A stretch of DNA of 43,550 bases from an uncultured Lachnospiraceae bacterium (GTDB taxonomy: Bacteria > Bacillota > Clostridia > Lachnospirales > Lachnospiraceae), in contig CACZJL010000015.1 of assembly GCA_902781505.1 (NCBI GenBank), positions 1 through 43,550 of the forward strand, given 5' to 3'. Of this stretch, positions 1 through 8,042 are shown one piece after another (position 1 is the first letter of the stretch; each line of letters starts with the position of its first letter). A program made the position numbers and the translations under genes. The notes beneath the pieces are model-generated. The model searched no databases. It saw only the letters and a list, made by a program, of their open reading frames with translations, and was not told the DNA's origin.

Positions 1-87
1 ACACCCTTGCTGTTCGGCTATACACTTCCCACTATCCGGGCGTGTTCGGGACTTGCACCCGTTAGAGCGCGCCCATGGCGCGCAAAC
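1..87 (-). mobile_element. 5' end of a group IIC intron (partial, runs off the left edge)
   Basis: Read on the minus strand, the segment contains the blocks CATGGGC, CTCTAACGGGTGCAAGTCC, CGAAC and GCAAGGGTGT in this order and spacing. From memory these match domain I at the 5' end of bacterial group IIC introns such as the Oceanobacillus iheyensis intron. The likely first intron base is G at about position 87 (GTTTGCG, compared with the usual GTGYG). It lies just after the T-tract of the terminator hairpin at 91-124, which is the insertion preference known for class C introns. The catalytic core, any reverse transcriptase gene and the 3' end lie outside the window. The exact boundary is an inference; the intron identity is fairly sure. 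Confidence 0.8.
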
Positions 88-90
88 TCA

Positions 91-124
91 AAAAAACTCC
101 CGGGCACGAAACGCCCCGGGAGGT
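91..124 (-). terminator. Rho-independent terminator of the pentose operon
   Basis: Arms CTCCCGGG (97-104) and CCCGGGAG (115-122) form an 8-bp GC-rich stem. On the minus strand the stem is followed by seven T residues. It sits just after the ROK gene stop codon and is the probable landing site of the group IIC intron. Confidence 0.9.
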
Positions 125-131
125 TTAAAAC

Positions 132-1322
132 TCAGATTTCATCTAAGTATTCTCTGATGTATTTTAAGGATGCACCTGCCTTAGCCTGTTCTGGTGAACA
201 GCTTAAAAAACGGATAAATTCAGGACCTTCCCCAAAAGTATAGCGGGAAGCAACTTCAAGCCGGATGGCTTTCTCATACTTTTTAAGATAAGGAGCTACA
301 ATACCACCAATGACAACATCCTGATCAAAGATTGTATAGATGTTATTGATTCCGATGGCAAGGTTCTTTATATACTCACGGAAGATTCGGAAGTTCTTTT
401 CATCTCCGTCATCAAGACTTGCGAAGAACTCATCGAGCGTCAGTCCCAGGTCATCAGACAGCACAGACGCATTTGTATAAGCTTCAAGGCAGCCCTTTCT
501 TCCGCAGTTACAGGTCTTTCCACCCGGATGAATCGTCATGTGGCCAAATTCACCGAATCGATTAAAATGACCATCTGCAACTACGCCGTCTTTTCTGATA
601 TACGCACCACCGACACCGGTACCAATCATTAAAAAGACTTCGTCGTTATGTTCCTGATTTTTCTTATCATCTACAAAGAATCCCGCGTAGGCTTCACTTC
701 TTGCATCGTTCATGACCTCTGCCTTGAACTTAAAGTCACCGGTTAAGACAGACACAGGAAACGGCTTTGTCTTTAACGTTGGTGCAGAAACTACATTTTC
801 CCTGGTAGCATCAAATACAGCCGGAAGTGTAATACCGGTGCCCAGATACTTTTTGTCCTTAACCTTATTCTCAAAAACAAAGTCTTCTACTGATTTCTCC
901 AGGAAATTTCTGTATTCAATTGTCGGAGAAAAACGTTTTTTCACCGTTTTATCTGCAACCATTTCGCCAAGCAGATTAATCAGCTCCATCTCAATCGTGT
1001 TTGCACCGATGATTGCTGACACCGTATAGGCTGCATCTGCATTTGCAATCAGTGCCTGGCTTCTTCGTCCACCTGTGGATTCAAAATTACCTTTAGTTGT
1101 AATCAGCCCCTCTTTCATCAGGGACTGGACATCCATATTCACAGTTGGAAGGGACAGGCCGAGGTCTGCCACGATTGACTGCCTGGACGCACCTTGTCCG
1201 CGATACAGGTACATAAATACGCGATTTCTATTTTCTTTTTTTACATCATGCGTTGTGTATGGCTTCTTTCTCTCTGATTTTTCTGCCGGCAGAAGCACAT
1301 CCTTTTTCGCTTGTCTGTTCAT
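132..1322 (-). CDS. ROK family transcriptional regulator (XylR/NagC type)
   Basis: Predicted sugar-responsive DNA-binding regulator of 396 residues. A winged helix-turn-helix occupies about residues 28-80. A ROK (sugar kinase-like) domain follows, with the glycine motif GTGVGG near 234, NDAR near 205-208 carrying the conserved Asp, and the zinc-binding signature with H261 and C271, C273, C278 (CNCGRKGCLE). I chose the ATG at 1322 because AAAGGA lies just upstream; a longer frame to 1379 would overlap the transaldolase gene. It is the last gene of the pentose operon, so it probably senses a pentose or its phosphate and controls the cluster. The kinase-like Asp and zinc site are intact, so sugar kinase activity cannot be excluded, but the HTH makes a regulator more likely. 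Confidence 0.9.
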   Translation of the reverse strand: MNRQAKKDVLLPAEKSERKKPYTTHDVKKENRNRVFMYLYRGQGASRQSIVADLGLSLPTVNMDVQSLMKEGLITTKGNFESTGGRRSQALIANADAAYTVSAIIGANTIEMELINLLGEMVADKTVKKRFSPTIEYRNFLEKSVEDFVFENKVKDKKYLGTGITLPAVFDATRENVVSAPTLKTKPFPVSVLTGDFKFKAEVMNDARSEAYAGFFVDDKKNQEHNDEVFLMIGTGVGGAYIRKDGVVADGHFNRFGEFGHMTIHPGGKTCNCGRKGCLEAYTNASVLSDDLGLTLDEFFASLDDGDEKNFRIFREYIKNLAIGINNIYTIFDQDVVIGGIVAPYLKKYEKAIRLEVASRYTFGEGPEFIRFLSCSPEQAKAGASLKYIREYLDEI

Positions 1323-1323
1323 A

Positions 1324-1980
1324 TTATTCCTTTCCGAATACCTTCTGATAATCGGCAGCGAATTTTTCAATTCCGGCATCGGTCAGCGGATGAAGCATCA
1401 TCTGCTTTAAGACCTTGTATGGAACTGTTGCAATATCAGCACCAGCTAAAGCACAATCTGTGATGTGGATTGGATTACGTACGGATGCGCAGATTACTTC
1501 ACAGTTAAGATTGTAGTTCATGAAGATTTCTTCGATTGTACGGACCAGATCAATACCAGGATATGAAATATCATCGAGTCTTCCAAGGAAAGGAGAAACA
1601 TAGGCTGCTCCTGCTCTTGCCGCAAGAAGTGCCTGGTTAGCGGAAAAGATTAATGTCACATTGACCTTAATTCCTTCCTGAGACAATGTATGACAGGCAA
1701 TCAGACCTTCCTCTGTCATTGGAATCTTAACGACCATGTTCTTATGTATGGCTGCGATTTCACGTCCTTCGCGAATCATTCCTTCTGCATCTGTTGTTGT
1801 TGCTTCTACTTCACCACTGATTGGGCCATCTACGATTTCTGTAATTTCTTTCAGAACGGTCGCATAGTCTCTCCCCTCTTTTGCAATCAGAGATGGATTT
1901 GTTGTAACGCCGGAAATAATGCCGCATGCCGCTGCTCTGCGAATTTCCTCAACATTCGCTGTATCAATAAAAAACTTCAT
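1324..1980 (-). CDS. Transaldolase / fructose-6-phosphate aldolase-like (TalC family)
   Basis: A 218-residue class I aldolase of the short transaldolase family. It begins with [11 protein letters not shown], has [11 protein letters not shown] near 26-36, the Schiff-base lysine K85 in VVKIPMT, and [15 protein letters not shown]. Family members transfer dihydroxyacetone units between sugar phosphates in the pentose phosphate pathway or cleave fructose 6-phosphate; the sequence alone does not separate the two activities. It lies between xylulokinase and the ROK gene with only a few bases on either side, so it is co-transcribed. In this setting it would move pentose phosphate carbon into glycolysis. 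Cytoplasmic. Confidence 0.92.
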   Translation of the reverse strand: MKFFIDTANVEEIRRAAACGIISGVTTNPSLIAKEGRDYATVLKEITEIVDGPISGEVEATTTDAEGMIREGREIAAIHKNMVVKIPMTEEGLIACHTLSQEGIKVNVTLIFSANQALLAARAGAAYVSPFLGRLDDISYPGIDLVRTIEEIFMNYNLNCEVICASVRNPIHITDCALAGADIATVPYKVLKQMMLHPLTDAGIEKFAADYQKVFGKE

Positions 1981-1986
1981 AATATA

Positions 1987-3486
1987 TTAATTTCCTTTCT
2001 GCAAATCATTATATACCGTTTTTACACAAGGATAAAGGCTTTTATATAATTTATATCTGCCCTCATACAGGGTAACGAGTTCTTCATCCGGCTCCTCATG
2101 TAACTTGATTTTAACAGCTGCTTTTGCTGCTTCTTCTGTTGTTTTAAAGGTTCCGTCAGCAGTTGCAGCCAGCAGACAGGCGCCGAAAGACGGCCCTTCT
2201 TCTGTTTCGGGAACCTCAATGGTCATATTAAAGACATTTGCCACGATTTTACGCCAGAGCGGACTCTTTGCTCCGCCGCCGACCATTCCAGACTTCTTTG
2301 GTGTGATTCCAAGACACCTTGCGATTTCAAGTGAATCACGAAGACCGAAGGCTACACCTTCTAATACAGCCTGTGTCATATCTTCCCTTGTGGTATCCAT
2401 GCTCATTCCAAAAAACATAGCCCTTGCTGCCGGGTCGTTATGAGGCGATCGCTCACCCATCAGGTATGGCAGATACAATACCGTATTACGTCCGAGGTGA
2501 CTCTCCTGAATGTTTTCCTGCGCCTTCCCGTAGTCTTTATCTTTTAAAATTTCATCCATCCACCATTTGTTGCAAGATGCAGCAGAAAGCATACAGCCCA
2601 TCAGATGATATCCTCCGTTTGCATGGGCAAATGAATGAATCGCATGATTGTCCGGGTTTACGAACCGGTCACTTGCAAGAAACAATGTACCGCTCGTACC
2701 AAGCGAAATATTGCAGTCCCCATCTGACACGATTCCGGATCCGATGGCTGCTGCCGCATTATCACCGGCTCCAGCTGCTACAATGCAGTCTGTTGTAAGT
2801 CCTAACATTTCTGCCGCTTCTTCTGTCAGATTCCCGACTCGTTCACTACTTTCAAACACTGCTGGCATCTGTTCCTCTTTCAGTCCGCAGATTTCAAGCA
2901 TTTTTTCCGACCAGCATCTGTTCTTCACGTCAAATAGCAGCGTCCCGGACGCATCTGAGACGTCCGTCGCATGAACGCCCGTGAATTTCAGAAGCAGATA
3001 GTCCTTTGGAAGGCAGATTTTTCTGATTCTGTTAAAATTCTCCGGCTCGTGTTCTCTCATCCAGAGAAGCTTCGGTGCTGTGAACCCTGCAAATGCGATG
3101 TTTCCGGTCTCGTCAATGACGGTCTGTCTCAACTCCTGTCCGTTTAAAAACTCAACTTCGTGCTGACATCTTCCGTCATTCCAGAGAATCGCCGGACGAA
3201 TCACCTCATCATGTTCATCTAATGCCACGAGTCCATGCATCTGACCGCCAAAGCTGAGTGCTCTGACGCTTTCCGGTGCAAGTCCCTTCATCAGTTCCTT
3301 CATACCCTCAGATGTTTCGTTAAGCCAGTCGGATGGATTCTGCTCTGACCAGCCAGGATGCGGAAAACTTAAAGGATACTCCCGGCTCACAGTTCGTTCA
3401 ATGCTGACCTCTCCATCTTTTACCTTCATTAACAGAAGCTTGACACTCGAAGTGCCAAGGTCAATTCCGATATAGTATTTACTCAA
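1987..3486 (-). CDS. xylB: Xylulokinase (FGGY family), TTG start
   Basis: FGGY carbohydrate kinase of 499 residues, the usual length. Phosphate-binding IDLGTSS is at 8-14. GQMHG at 81-85, followed by RPAILWNDGRC, is the substrate motif typical of D-xylulokinases. The probable catalytic Asp is D242 in GAGDN. The C-terminal motif GGGAKSPLWRKI is present. It phosphorylates D-xylulose to xylulose 5-phosphate with ATP. The start codon is TTG, preceded by AGAGG six bases upstream; the only nearby ATG is out of frame. It follows the isomerase gene by 12 bases. Substrate specificity rests on motif similarity; a ribulokinase role is less likely. Confidence 0.9.
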   Translation of the reverse strand: MSKYYIGIDLGTSSVKLLLMKVKDGEVSIERTVSREYPLSFPHPGWSEQNPSDWLNETSEGMKELMKGLAPESVRALSFGGQMHGLVALDEHDEVIRPAILWNDGRCQHEVEFLNGQELRQTVIDETGNIAFAGFTAPKLLWMREHEPENFNRIRKICLPKDYLLLKFTGVHATDVSDASGTLLFDVKNRCWSEKMLEICGLKEEQMPAVFESSERVGNLTEEAAEMLGLTTDCIVAAGAGDNAAAAIGSGIVSDGDCNISLGTSGTLFLASDRFVNPDNHAIHSFAHANGGYHLMGCMLSAASCNKWWMDEILKDKDYGKAQENIQESHLGRNTVLYLPYLMGERSPHNDPAARAMFFGMSMDTTREDMTQAVLEGVAFGLRDSLEIARCLGITPKKSGMVGGGAKSPLWRKIVANVFNMTIEVPETEEGPSFGACLLAATADGTFKTTEEAAKAAVKIKLHEEPDEELVTLYEGRYKLYKSLYPCVKTVYNDLQKGN

Positions 3487-3498
3487 AGCATGCCTCTC

Positions 3499-4968
3499 TT
3501 AGTTGAATGGATTTTCTTTTTCATAAAGCATGCCAGCCGGTCTGTTAAAGCCGATTTCTGTTACACCGAGATAGCGGAATACGTTAAACAGCGCCTTTGC
3601 GTGATTACCAAATGCAACGGCTCCATGGTGCGGATAATTATTCGCAATGAGTTCATAGCGATAGAATCTGCCCATTTCCTTAATGGCAAATACACCGATG
3701 CTTCCAAAGGATCTGGTTGCTACAGGGAGCACTTCCCCCTGCGCAATATATGCCTTTAACTCTGCTCCTGCCGTGCTCTGAAGACGGAACAATGTGATGT
3801 TACCCGGAACGATATCTCCTTCAATTGTGCCATTTGTCACTTCTTCCGGAAGAGTTCTTGCCATAATCTTCTGATTGCGCATTTCAGGACGCACTAACTT
3901 ACATGCTGCTGTATTTCCACAGTGGAAGCCCATAAATAAGTCTCTTTGTGTGTAGTCGTACTTTCCCTGAACCTCGGCTTCAAACATATCCCTTGGTACG
4001 GAGTTATTAATATCAAGTAACGTTACAACATCCTCAGATACAACCGTTCCGATGAACTCACTTAAAGCGCCATAAATATCAACTTCACAGGATACCGGAA
4101 TTCCGGCGGCTGTCAGTCTTGAATTTACATAACATGGTACGAAACCAAACTGAGTCTGGAACGCAGGCCAGCATTTGCCAGCGATTGCAACATACTTTCT
4201 GCCTCCCTTATGGTTTTCCGCCCAGTCCTTTAAGGTCAGCTCGTACTGAGCTAACTTCTCTAACACTTCCGGCTTTTTATTTCCTGCTCCAAGTTCCTCT
4301 TCCATTTCTTTTACCACTGCTGGAATTCTTTCATCTCCTGCATGTTTGTTAAAGCTTTCAAACAGATCCAGTTCAGAATTTTCCTCAATTTCTACACCAA
4401 GGTCGTAAAGTGGCTTGATTGGTGCATTGCAGGCAAGGAAATCCTGCGGCCTTGGACCAAAGGAGATAATCTTCAGATTCTTCACTGCTACGACAGCTCT
4501 TGCAACCGGTGCGAATTCATAAATCATTTCGGCAACCTCTTCTGCCGTTCCTACCGGATATTCAGGGATATACGCTTTTATATTACGAAGTGCAAGATTG
4601 TAGCTTGCATTTAACATACCGCAATATGCATCGCCTCTTCCATCAAGCAGGCTGTCTCCGTGCTCTTCTGCAGCTGCTGCAAACATGACAGGGCCTTCAA
4701 ACTCCTTTGCAATCAGTGTTTCAGAAGTCTCAGGTCCGAAGTTACCAAGATAGACAACAAGTGCATCCACACCGGCTTCGCGTATTTCTTTCAGGGCATT
4801 TTTGTAATCAATTTCATTTTCAATACAGGTTGGACACTCATAAATCTTTCCATACTTTTCTTCAAACGCCTTTACGACAGCCTTTCTTCTGTTTTCAGAA
4901 AGACTCTTTGGAAAGCAGTCACGGCTTACTGATACAATTCCTAATTTAATCTTTGGGATAGTTAACAT
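3499..4968 (-). CDS. L-fucose/L-arabinose isomerase family protein
   Basis: A 489-residue aldose-ketose isomerase-like protein of the FucI/AraA superfamily. Visible candidate metal ligands are E295 and D297 in CEVDIYGA and the histidines near 447-448 (NNYPHHGA), which resemble the ligand arrangement of fucose isomerase. Members interconvert aldoses and ketoses with a divalent metal. The neighbouring kinase looks specific for D-xylulose, so the product may be D-xylulose or a related ketopentose, but the true sugar is not known from sequence. AAGGAGG directly precedes the ATG. No xylA-type xylose isomerase is present in this operon, which is noteworthy. Confidence 0.85.
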   Translation of the reverse strand: MLTIPKIKLGIVSVSRDCFPKSLSENRRKAVVKAFEEKYGKIYECPTCIENEIDYKNALKEIREAGVDALVVYLGNFGPETSETLIAKEFEGPVMFAAAAEEHGDSLLDGRGDAYCGMLNASYNLALRNIKAYIPEYPVGTAEEVAEMIYEFAPVARAVVAVKNLKIISFGPRPQDFLACNAPIKPLYDLGVEIEENSELDLFESFNKHAGDERIPAVVKEMEEELGAGNKKPEVLEKLAQYELTLKDWAENHKGGRKYVAIAGKCWPAFQTQFGFVPCYVNSRLTAAGIPVSCEVDIYGALSEFIGTVVSEDVVTLLDINNSVPRDMFEAEVQGKYDYTQRDLFMGFHCGNTAACKLVRPEMRNQKIMARTLPEEVTNGTIEGDIVPGNITLFRLQSTAGAELKAYIAQGEVLPVATRSFGSIGVFAIKEMGRFYRYELIANNYPHHGAVAFGNHAKALFNVFRYLGVTEIGFNRPAGMLYEKENPFN

Positions 4969-5029
4969 ATTTCCTCCTTAATTTATCCGGGACTTCCCCG
5001 GCAATCTGATTTTTTCTGAATCCACTGCC

Positions 5030-5653
5030 TCAGACACTTAAGTTTTCTCCGATAAGGCCATTCACTGCCCCTTCGATTTTTGCTTCCTCATGTGCAATCA
5101 GCCATTTATTCCGCGCAGTCATAAGTTCATCTCCTGCAACACCTGAAAGTCCTTCAGGAATCTCAAGATTGGTGCCCTTTGGAAGGACAACTACGCAACG
5201 AAAGCCTGCACCGTCTACTCCACACGGTGCGTAGTGAAGTGTTGTAGCATAAATTTCAACCACGGTTCCTTTCGGCACTTTAAATGCTTCGCAAAGACCT
5301 GTGTCATAGGTGTTATCATTTGTAATATCCTGCTGATGACCTAAGATTAAAATCAGATCATCACAGGCAACATTGATTTCTGAATTCTTATGAAATTCCA
5401 GAGCATTGAGCTTCTGATTCACACCATTACAGTATCCAACCTGTACCGGAAGTCCTCCAAACAGGTCTTTTTCAAAGACGGAGGTAATCGAAAGCTGTTC
5501 AATTCTTTCATCCCCCGGCACATAGATAGTACCGTTCTCCGGCCTCTCCGTTTCCTTCATTGCATTAATGAGTTCCTCTGTCAGTGCTAAAGGCAGTTCA
5601 ATTACCCTGCCGTACGCGCGAAACGCATCATCCTGCACGCTTTTAATATTCAT
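5030..5653 (-). CDS. DUF4867 family, cupin-like protein
   Basis: A 207-residue cytoplasmic protein that I match to DUF4867, a family without an established function. It is rich in short beta-strand-like stretches, with a possible cupin metal site: His and Glu in LEFHKNSEI and a later His in TTLHYAPC. The ATG at 5653 is chosen because AGAGGTGA lies upstream; the frame could extend 13 residues further but without support. It is the first gene of the pentose operon, followed by the isomerase, xylulokinase, transaldolase and ROK genes. A role as sugar mutarotase, epimerase or cupin isomerase (as known for D-lyxose isomerase) is inference from context and fold impression only. Confidence 0.75.
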   Translation of the reverse strand: MNIKSVQDDAFRAYGRVIELPLALTEELINAMKETERPENGTIYVPGDERIEQLSITSVFEKDLFGGLPVQVGYCNGVNQKLNALEFHKNSEINVACDDLILILGHQQDITNDNTYDTGLCEAFKVPKGTVVEIYATTLHYAPCGVDGAGFRCVVVLPKGTNLEIPEGLSGVAGDELMTARNKWLIAHEEAKIEGAVNGLIGENLSV

Positions 5654-5688
5654 TTGTTCACCTCTCATAACTTTTATAAAGCTATTTG

Positions 5689-5732
5689 TCAAAAGTTGTT
5701 TTCATTATAGCATTTTCCATGAGAATGGGAAT
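5689..5732 (-). promoter_or_regulatory. Extended -10 promoter of the pentose operon with an overlapping imperfect palindrome
   Basis: On the minus strand TGCTATAAT (TGn-TATAAT, -10 at 5704-5709) forms an extended -10 element; the -35 region is poor. Bases 5689-5704 form an imperfect inverted repeat (TCAAAA-GTTG-TTTTCA on the plus strand) covering the expected start point. It could be the operator of the ROK regulator. Promoter likely, operator tentative. Confidence 0.55.
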
Positions 5733-5773
5733 AGGGTATAATAAAAAAATAATTAATTCATCAAAAAAAATGA

Positions 5774-5835
5774 TTGCAGGGTGTTTTTGAAACTCCTATA
5801 ATGAAATCTGTTTTTGTTTTGTCAGATGTCTGACA
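5774..5835 (+). promoter_or_regulatory. Promoter of the UPF0371 gene with a perfect palindrome downstream
   Basis: TTGCAG (5774-5779), 17-base spacer, TATAAT (5797-5802). The expected start is near 5809. A perfect inverted repeat TGTCAGA-TG-TCTGACA occupies 5820-5835, about +11 to +26, a position suited to a repressor operator or a small RNA hairpin. Confidence 0.75.
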
Positions 5836-5880
5836 GAATTTCACAGGCAATCGTGATTCTAATTTATGAGAGGTAGTTAT

Positions 5881-7338
5881 ATGAAAATCGGATTTGATAA
5901 TCAGAAGTATTTAACAATCCAGTCAGAACACATTAAAGAACGTATCGCCCAGTTTGGCGGTAAGCTCTACCTTGAATTTGGTGGTAAGTTATTTGATGAC
6001 TTCCACGCTTCCCGTGTTCTTCCAGGTTTTGAACCTGACAGTAAATTAAAGATGCTCCTTCAGCTTAAGGACCAGGCAGAAGTTGTCATGGCAATTTCCG
6101 CAACCGACATCGAATCCGAAAAGATCCGCGGTGATTACGGTATTACCTACAAAGAAGATATTCTCCGCTTAAAGAGAGAGTTTGAACGTCTTGGACTTTA
6201 CGTATCAAGCGTTGTCATCACAAGATTTGCCGGACAGCAGTCCGCAAAAAGATACAAGGAGCGCCTTGAGAATATGGGCATTCCTGTTTACTTCCTCTAC
6301 AATATCGAAGGCTATCCTGCTAACATTGACTTAACTGTTTCCGACGAAGGTTACGGAAGAAATGACTACATTAAGACAACCCGTCCATTAGTTGTTGTTA
6401 CCGCCCCGGGCCCCGGTTCTGGTAAGTTAGCTGTCTGCCTTTCTCAGGTTTATAACGAAAACAAGAGAGGCGTTAAGGCCGGTTATGCGAAGTTTGAGAC
6501 ATTCCCTGTATGGAACATGCCTTTACAGCATCCTGTAAATTTAGCATACGAAGCAGCTACTGCTGACCTTGATGATATCAACATGATTGATCCATTTCAC
6601 ATGGATGCTTACGGAAAGACTACTGTTAACTACAATCGTGATATTGAAGCTTTCCCAGTTTTAAATACAATCTTCACTCATATTTATGGTGAGAGCCCAT
6701 ACAAGTCTCCAACAGACATGGGCGTTAACATGGTTGGTCACTGCATTTCTGATGATGCTGCCTGCCGCCACGCTTCCAACATGGAAATTATCCGTCGCTT
6801 CTACAGTTCTTTAAATAAGGCTGCTGCTGATGAGTCTGCAAAGCATGAGGTTGTAAAGATTGACAGCATTATGAAGAAGGCCGGAATCGTTCTTACAGAC
6901 CGCCCGGTTGTCAAGGCTGCTGAAGAATATACAAAGCAGTTCGAGATTCCATCTGCTGCAATCGAACTTGATGATGGTACCGTTGTAACAGGAAAAACAT
7001 CTAAGTTACTTGATGCTCCATCCTATTGCTTACTCCGCGCCTTAAAGTATCTCGCAGGTCTTTCCGACCAACTTGATATTATGCTTCCTGAAGTCGTTCA
7101 GCCTATGATTGACCTTCAGAGGGAGAACTTAAATATCCGCAATCCTAAGCTTTCCACAAATGAAGTTCTGATTGCACTTGCAATTTCTGCTTCTACGAAC
7201 GAGGACTGCAAGAAAGCACTTGAGCAGCTTCCAAAGCTCCGCTCCTGCGATCTTCACTCCACCGTTAAGTTAGATGCCAATGATACAAAGGCATTAAAGA
7301 AGTTAGGACTTCTTACAACATGTAATCCTACAACATAA
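5881..7338 (+). CDS. UPF0371 / DUF1846 family protein
   Basis: A 485-residue cytoplasmic protein matching the DUF1846 (UPF0371) family over its full length (KIGFDNQKYL at the start, RFAGQQSAKRYK, YKSPTDMGVN). Near residue 180 the stretch VVTAPGPGSGKLA resembles a P-loop, which suggests nucleotide binding. The family has been structurally studied, but I know of no settled reaction. The ATG at 5881 follows GAGAGGTA; the frame extends five residues upstream to a weaker start. It is transcribed alone, between its own promoter and the terminator at 7342-7377. Codon choice favours abundant codons (GTT, CCA, AAG), suggesting good expression. Confidence 0.85.
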   Translation: MKIGFDNQKYLTIQSEHIKERIAQFGGKLYLEFGGKLFDDFHASRVLPGFEPDSKLKMLLQLKDQAEVVMAISATDIESEKIRGDYGITYKEDILRLKREFERLGLYVSSVVITRFAGQQSAKRYKERLENMGIPVYFLYNIEGYPANIDLTVSDEGYGRNDYIKTTRPLVVVTAPGPGSGKLAVCLSQVYNENKRGVKAGYAKFETFPVWNMPLQHPVNLAYEAATADLDDINMIDPFHMDAYGKTTVNYNRDIEAFPVLNTIFTHIYGESPYKSPTDMGVNMVGHCISDDAACRHASNMEIIRRFYSSLNKAAADESAKHEVVKIDSIMKKAGIVLTDRPVVKAAEEYTKQFEIPSAAIELDDGTVVTGKTSKLLDAPSYCLLRALKYLAGLSDQLDIMLPEVVQPMIDLQRENLNIRNPKLSTNEVLIALAISASTNEDCKKALEQLPKLRSCDLHSTVKLDANDTKALKKLGLLTTCNPTT

Positions 7339-7341
7339 TGT

Positions 7342-7377
7342 AAAGCCGCACTTTTCATCAGAAAAGGTGCGGCTTTT
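7342..7377. terminator. Terminator between convergent genes
   Basis: AAAGCCGCAC plus TTTTC, loop ATCA, then GAAAA plus GGTGCGGCTTT, followed by a T-run on the plus strand. The stem has one bulged base. It ends the UPF0371 transcript and may also serve the RNase H operon on the opposite strand. Confidence 0.9.
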
Positions 7378-7385
7378 TAGATTGA

Positions 7386-8039
7386 TTATTTTACCTGACC
7401 CTCAATTCCAACTACCTGCTTTGCAAGGCGGTCAGCCTCTTCGTTACCTTCAACTCCGGAATGTCCTTTCACTTTTACAAAGCTGACCTTGATGGTCTGC
7501 ATGGCACGGGACATAAATCCGTAATATGCCTGCGTTCCGGTCTTGTTTCTCTTCCATTCTCCGGTTGCCCATTTTTCAATTCCGGCATAGTCATAGTAAA
7601 TCGTCACTTCCGGAAGATGCAGGGTTGCAGCTTTCGCGACTGCGGCCATAGCTCCTTCAATTTCACCTGCGACATTGCGCATGGACGCCATCTCCGGATC
7701 ATTACCACTTCCTGTAAGTTCATATTTTGTCCCATGATCCATTAAAAATCCGCCATAACCATAAACACCGGTCTTTGTATTAAACGAACCATCGGTAAAT
7801 GCATAGATTTCTTCGGTTGGATGAATCGTGCCTGTTTCCGATGCAGCTGCCGCTTTAAGAAGCACTTCTCCGGCCGAAAAACCGGAGGTTGCTTTCATAA
7901 ACGCTTCTGCTTCTTCTTCTGACTCAAAGCCCTTGTACTCAGCACCCTTAAAGCCTGTCACCTGCTTTTTTGCTTCATCCCAGGTTGTATAAATCCCCGG
8001 CACTCTGCCGGCACGGATTGCATAAAACTTCTTAGCCAT
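7386..8039 (-). CDS. Ribonuclease H (RNase HI type with N-terminal viroplasmin domain)
   Basis: A 217-residue enzyme that degrades the RNA strand of RNA-DNA hybrids. Residues 1-50 form a hybrid-binding (caulimovirus viroplasmin-like) domain: FYAIRAGRVPGIYTTWDEA with the later KGFESEEEAEAF. The catalytic domain has D83 (FTDGSFN), E126 (GEIEGA), D150 (YYDY) and D203 (EADRLA), with H193 in KGHSG, so all key acids are present. It follows prfA by 3 bases and is the last gene of the DUF1385-prmC-prfA transcript. Confidence 0.92.
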   Translation of the reverse strand: MAKKFYAIRAGRVPGIYTTWDEAKKQVTGFKGAEYKGFESEEEAEAFMKATSGFSAGEVLLKAAAASETGTIHPTEEIYAFTDGSFNTKTGVYGYGGFLMDHGTKYELTGSGNDPEMASMRNVAGEIEGAMAAVAKAATLHLPEVTIYYDYAGIEKWATGEWKRNKTGTQAYYGFMSRAMQTIKVSFVKVKGHSGVEGNEEADRLAKQVVGIEGQVK

Positions 8040-8042
8040 AAA

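Noticed and set aside
1323..1379. N-terminal extension of the ROK regulator
   Set aside because: It would overlap the transaldolase gene; the ATG at 1322 has a good ribosome binding site.
5689..5706. CcpA (cre) site before the pentose operon
   Set aside because: The sequence lacks the central CG and matches the cre consensus poorly.
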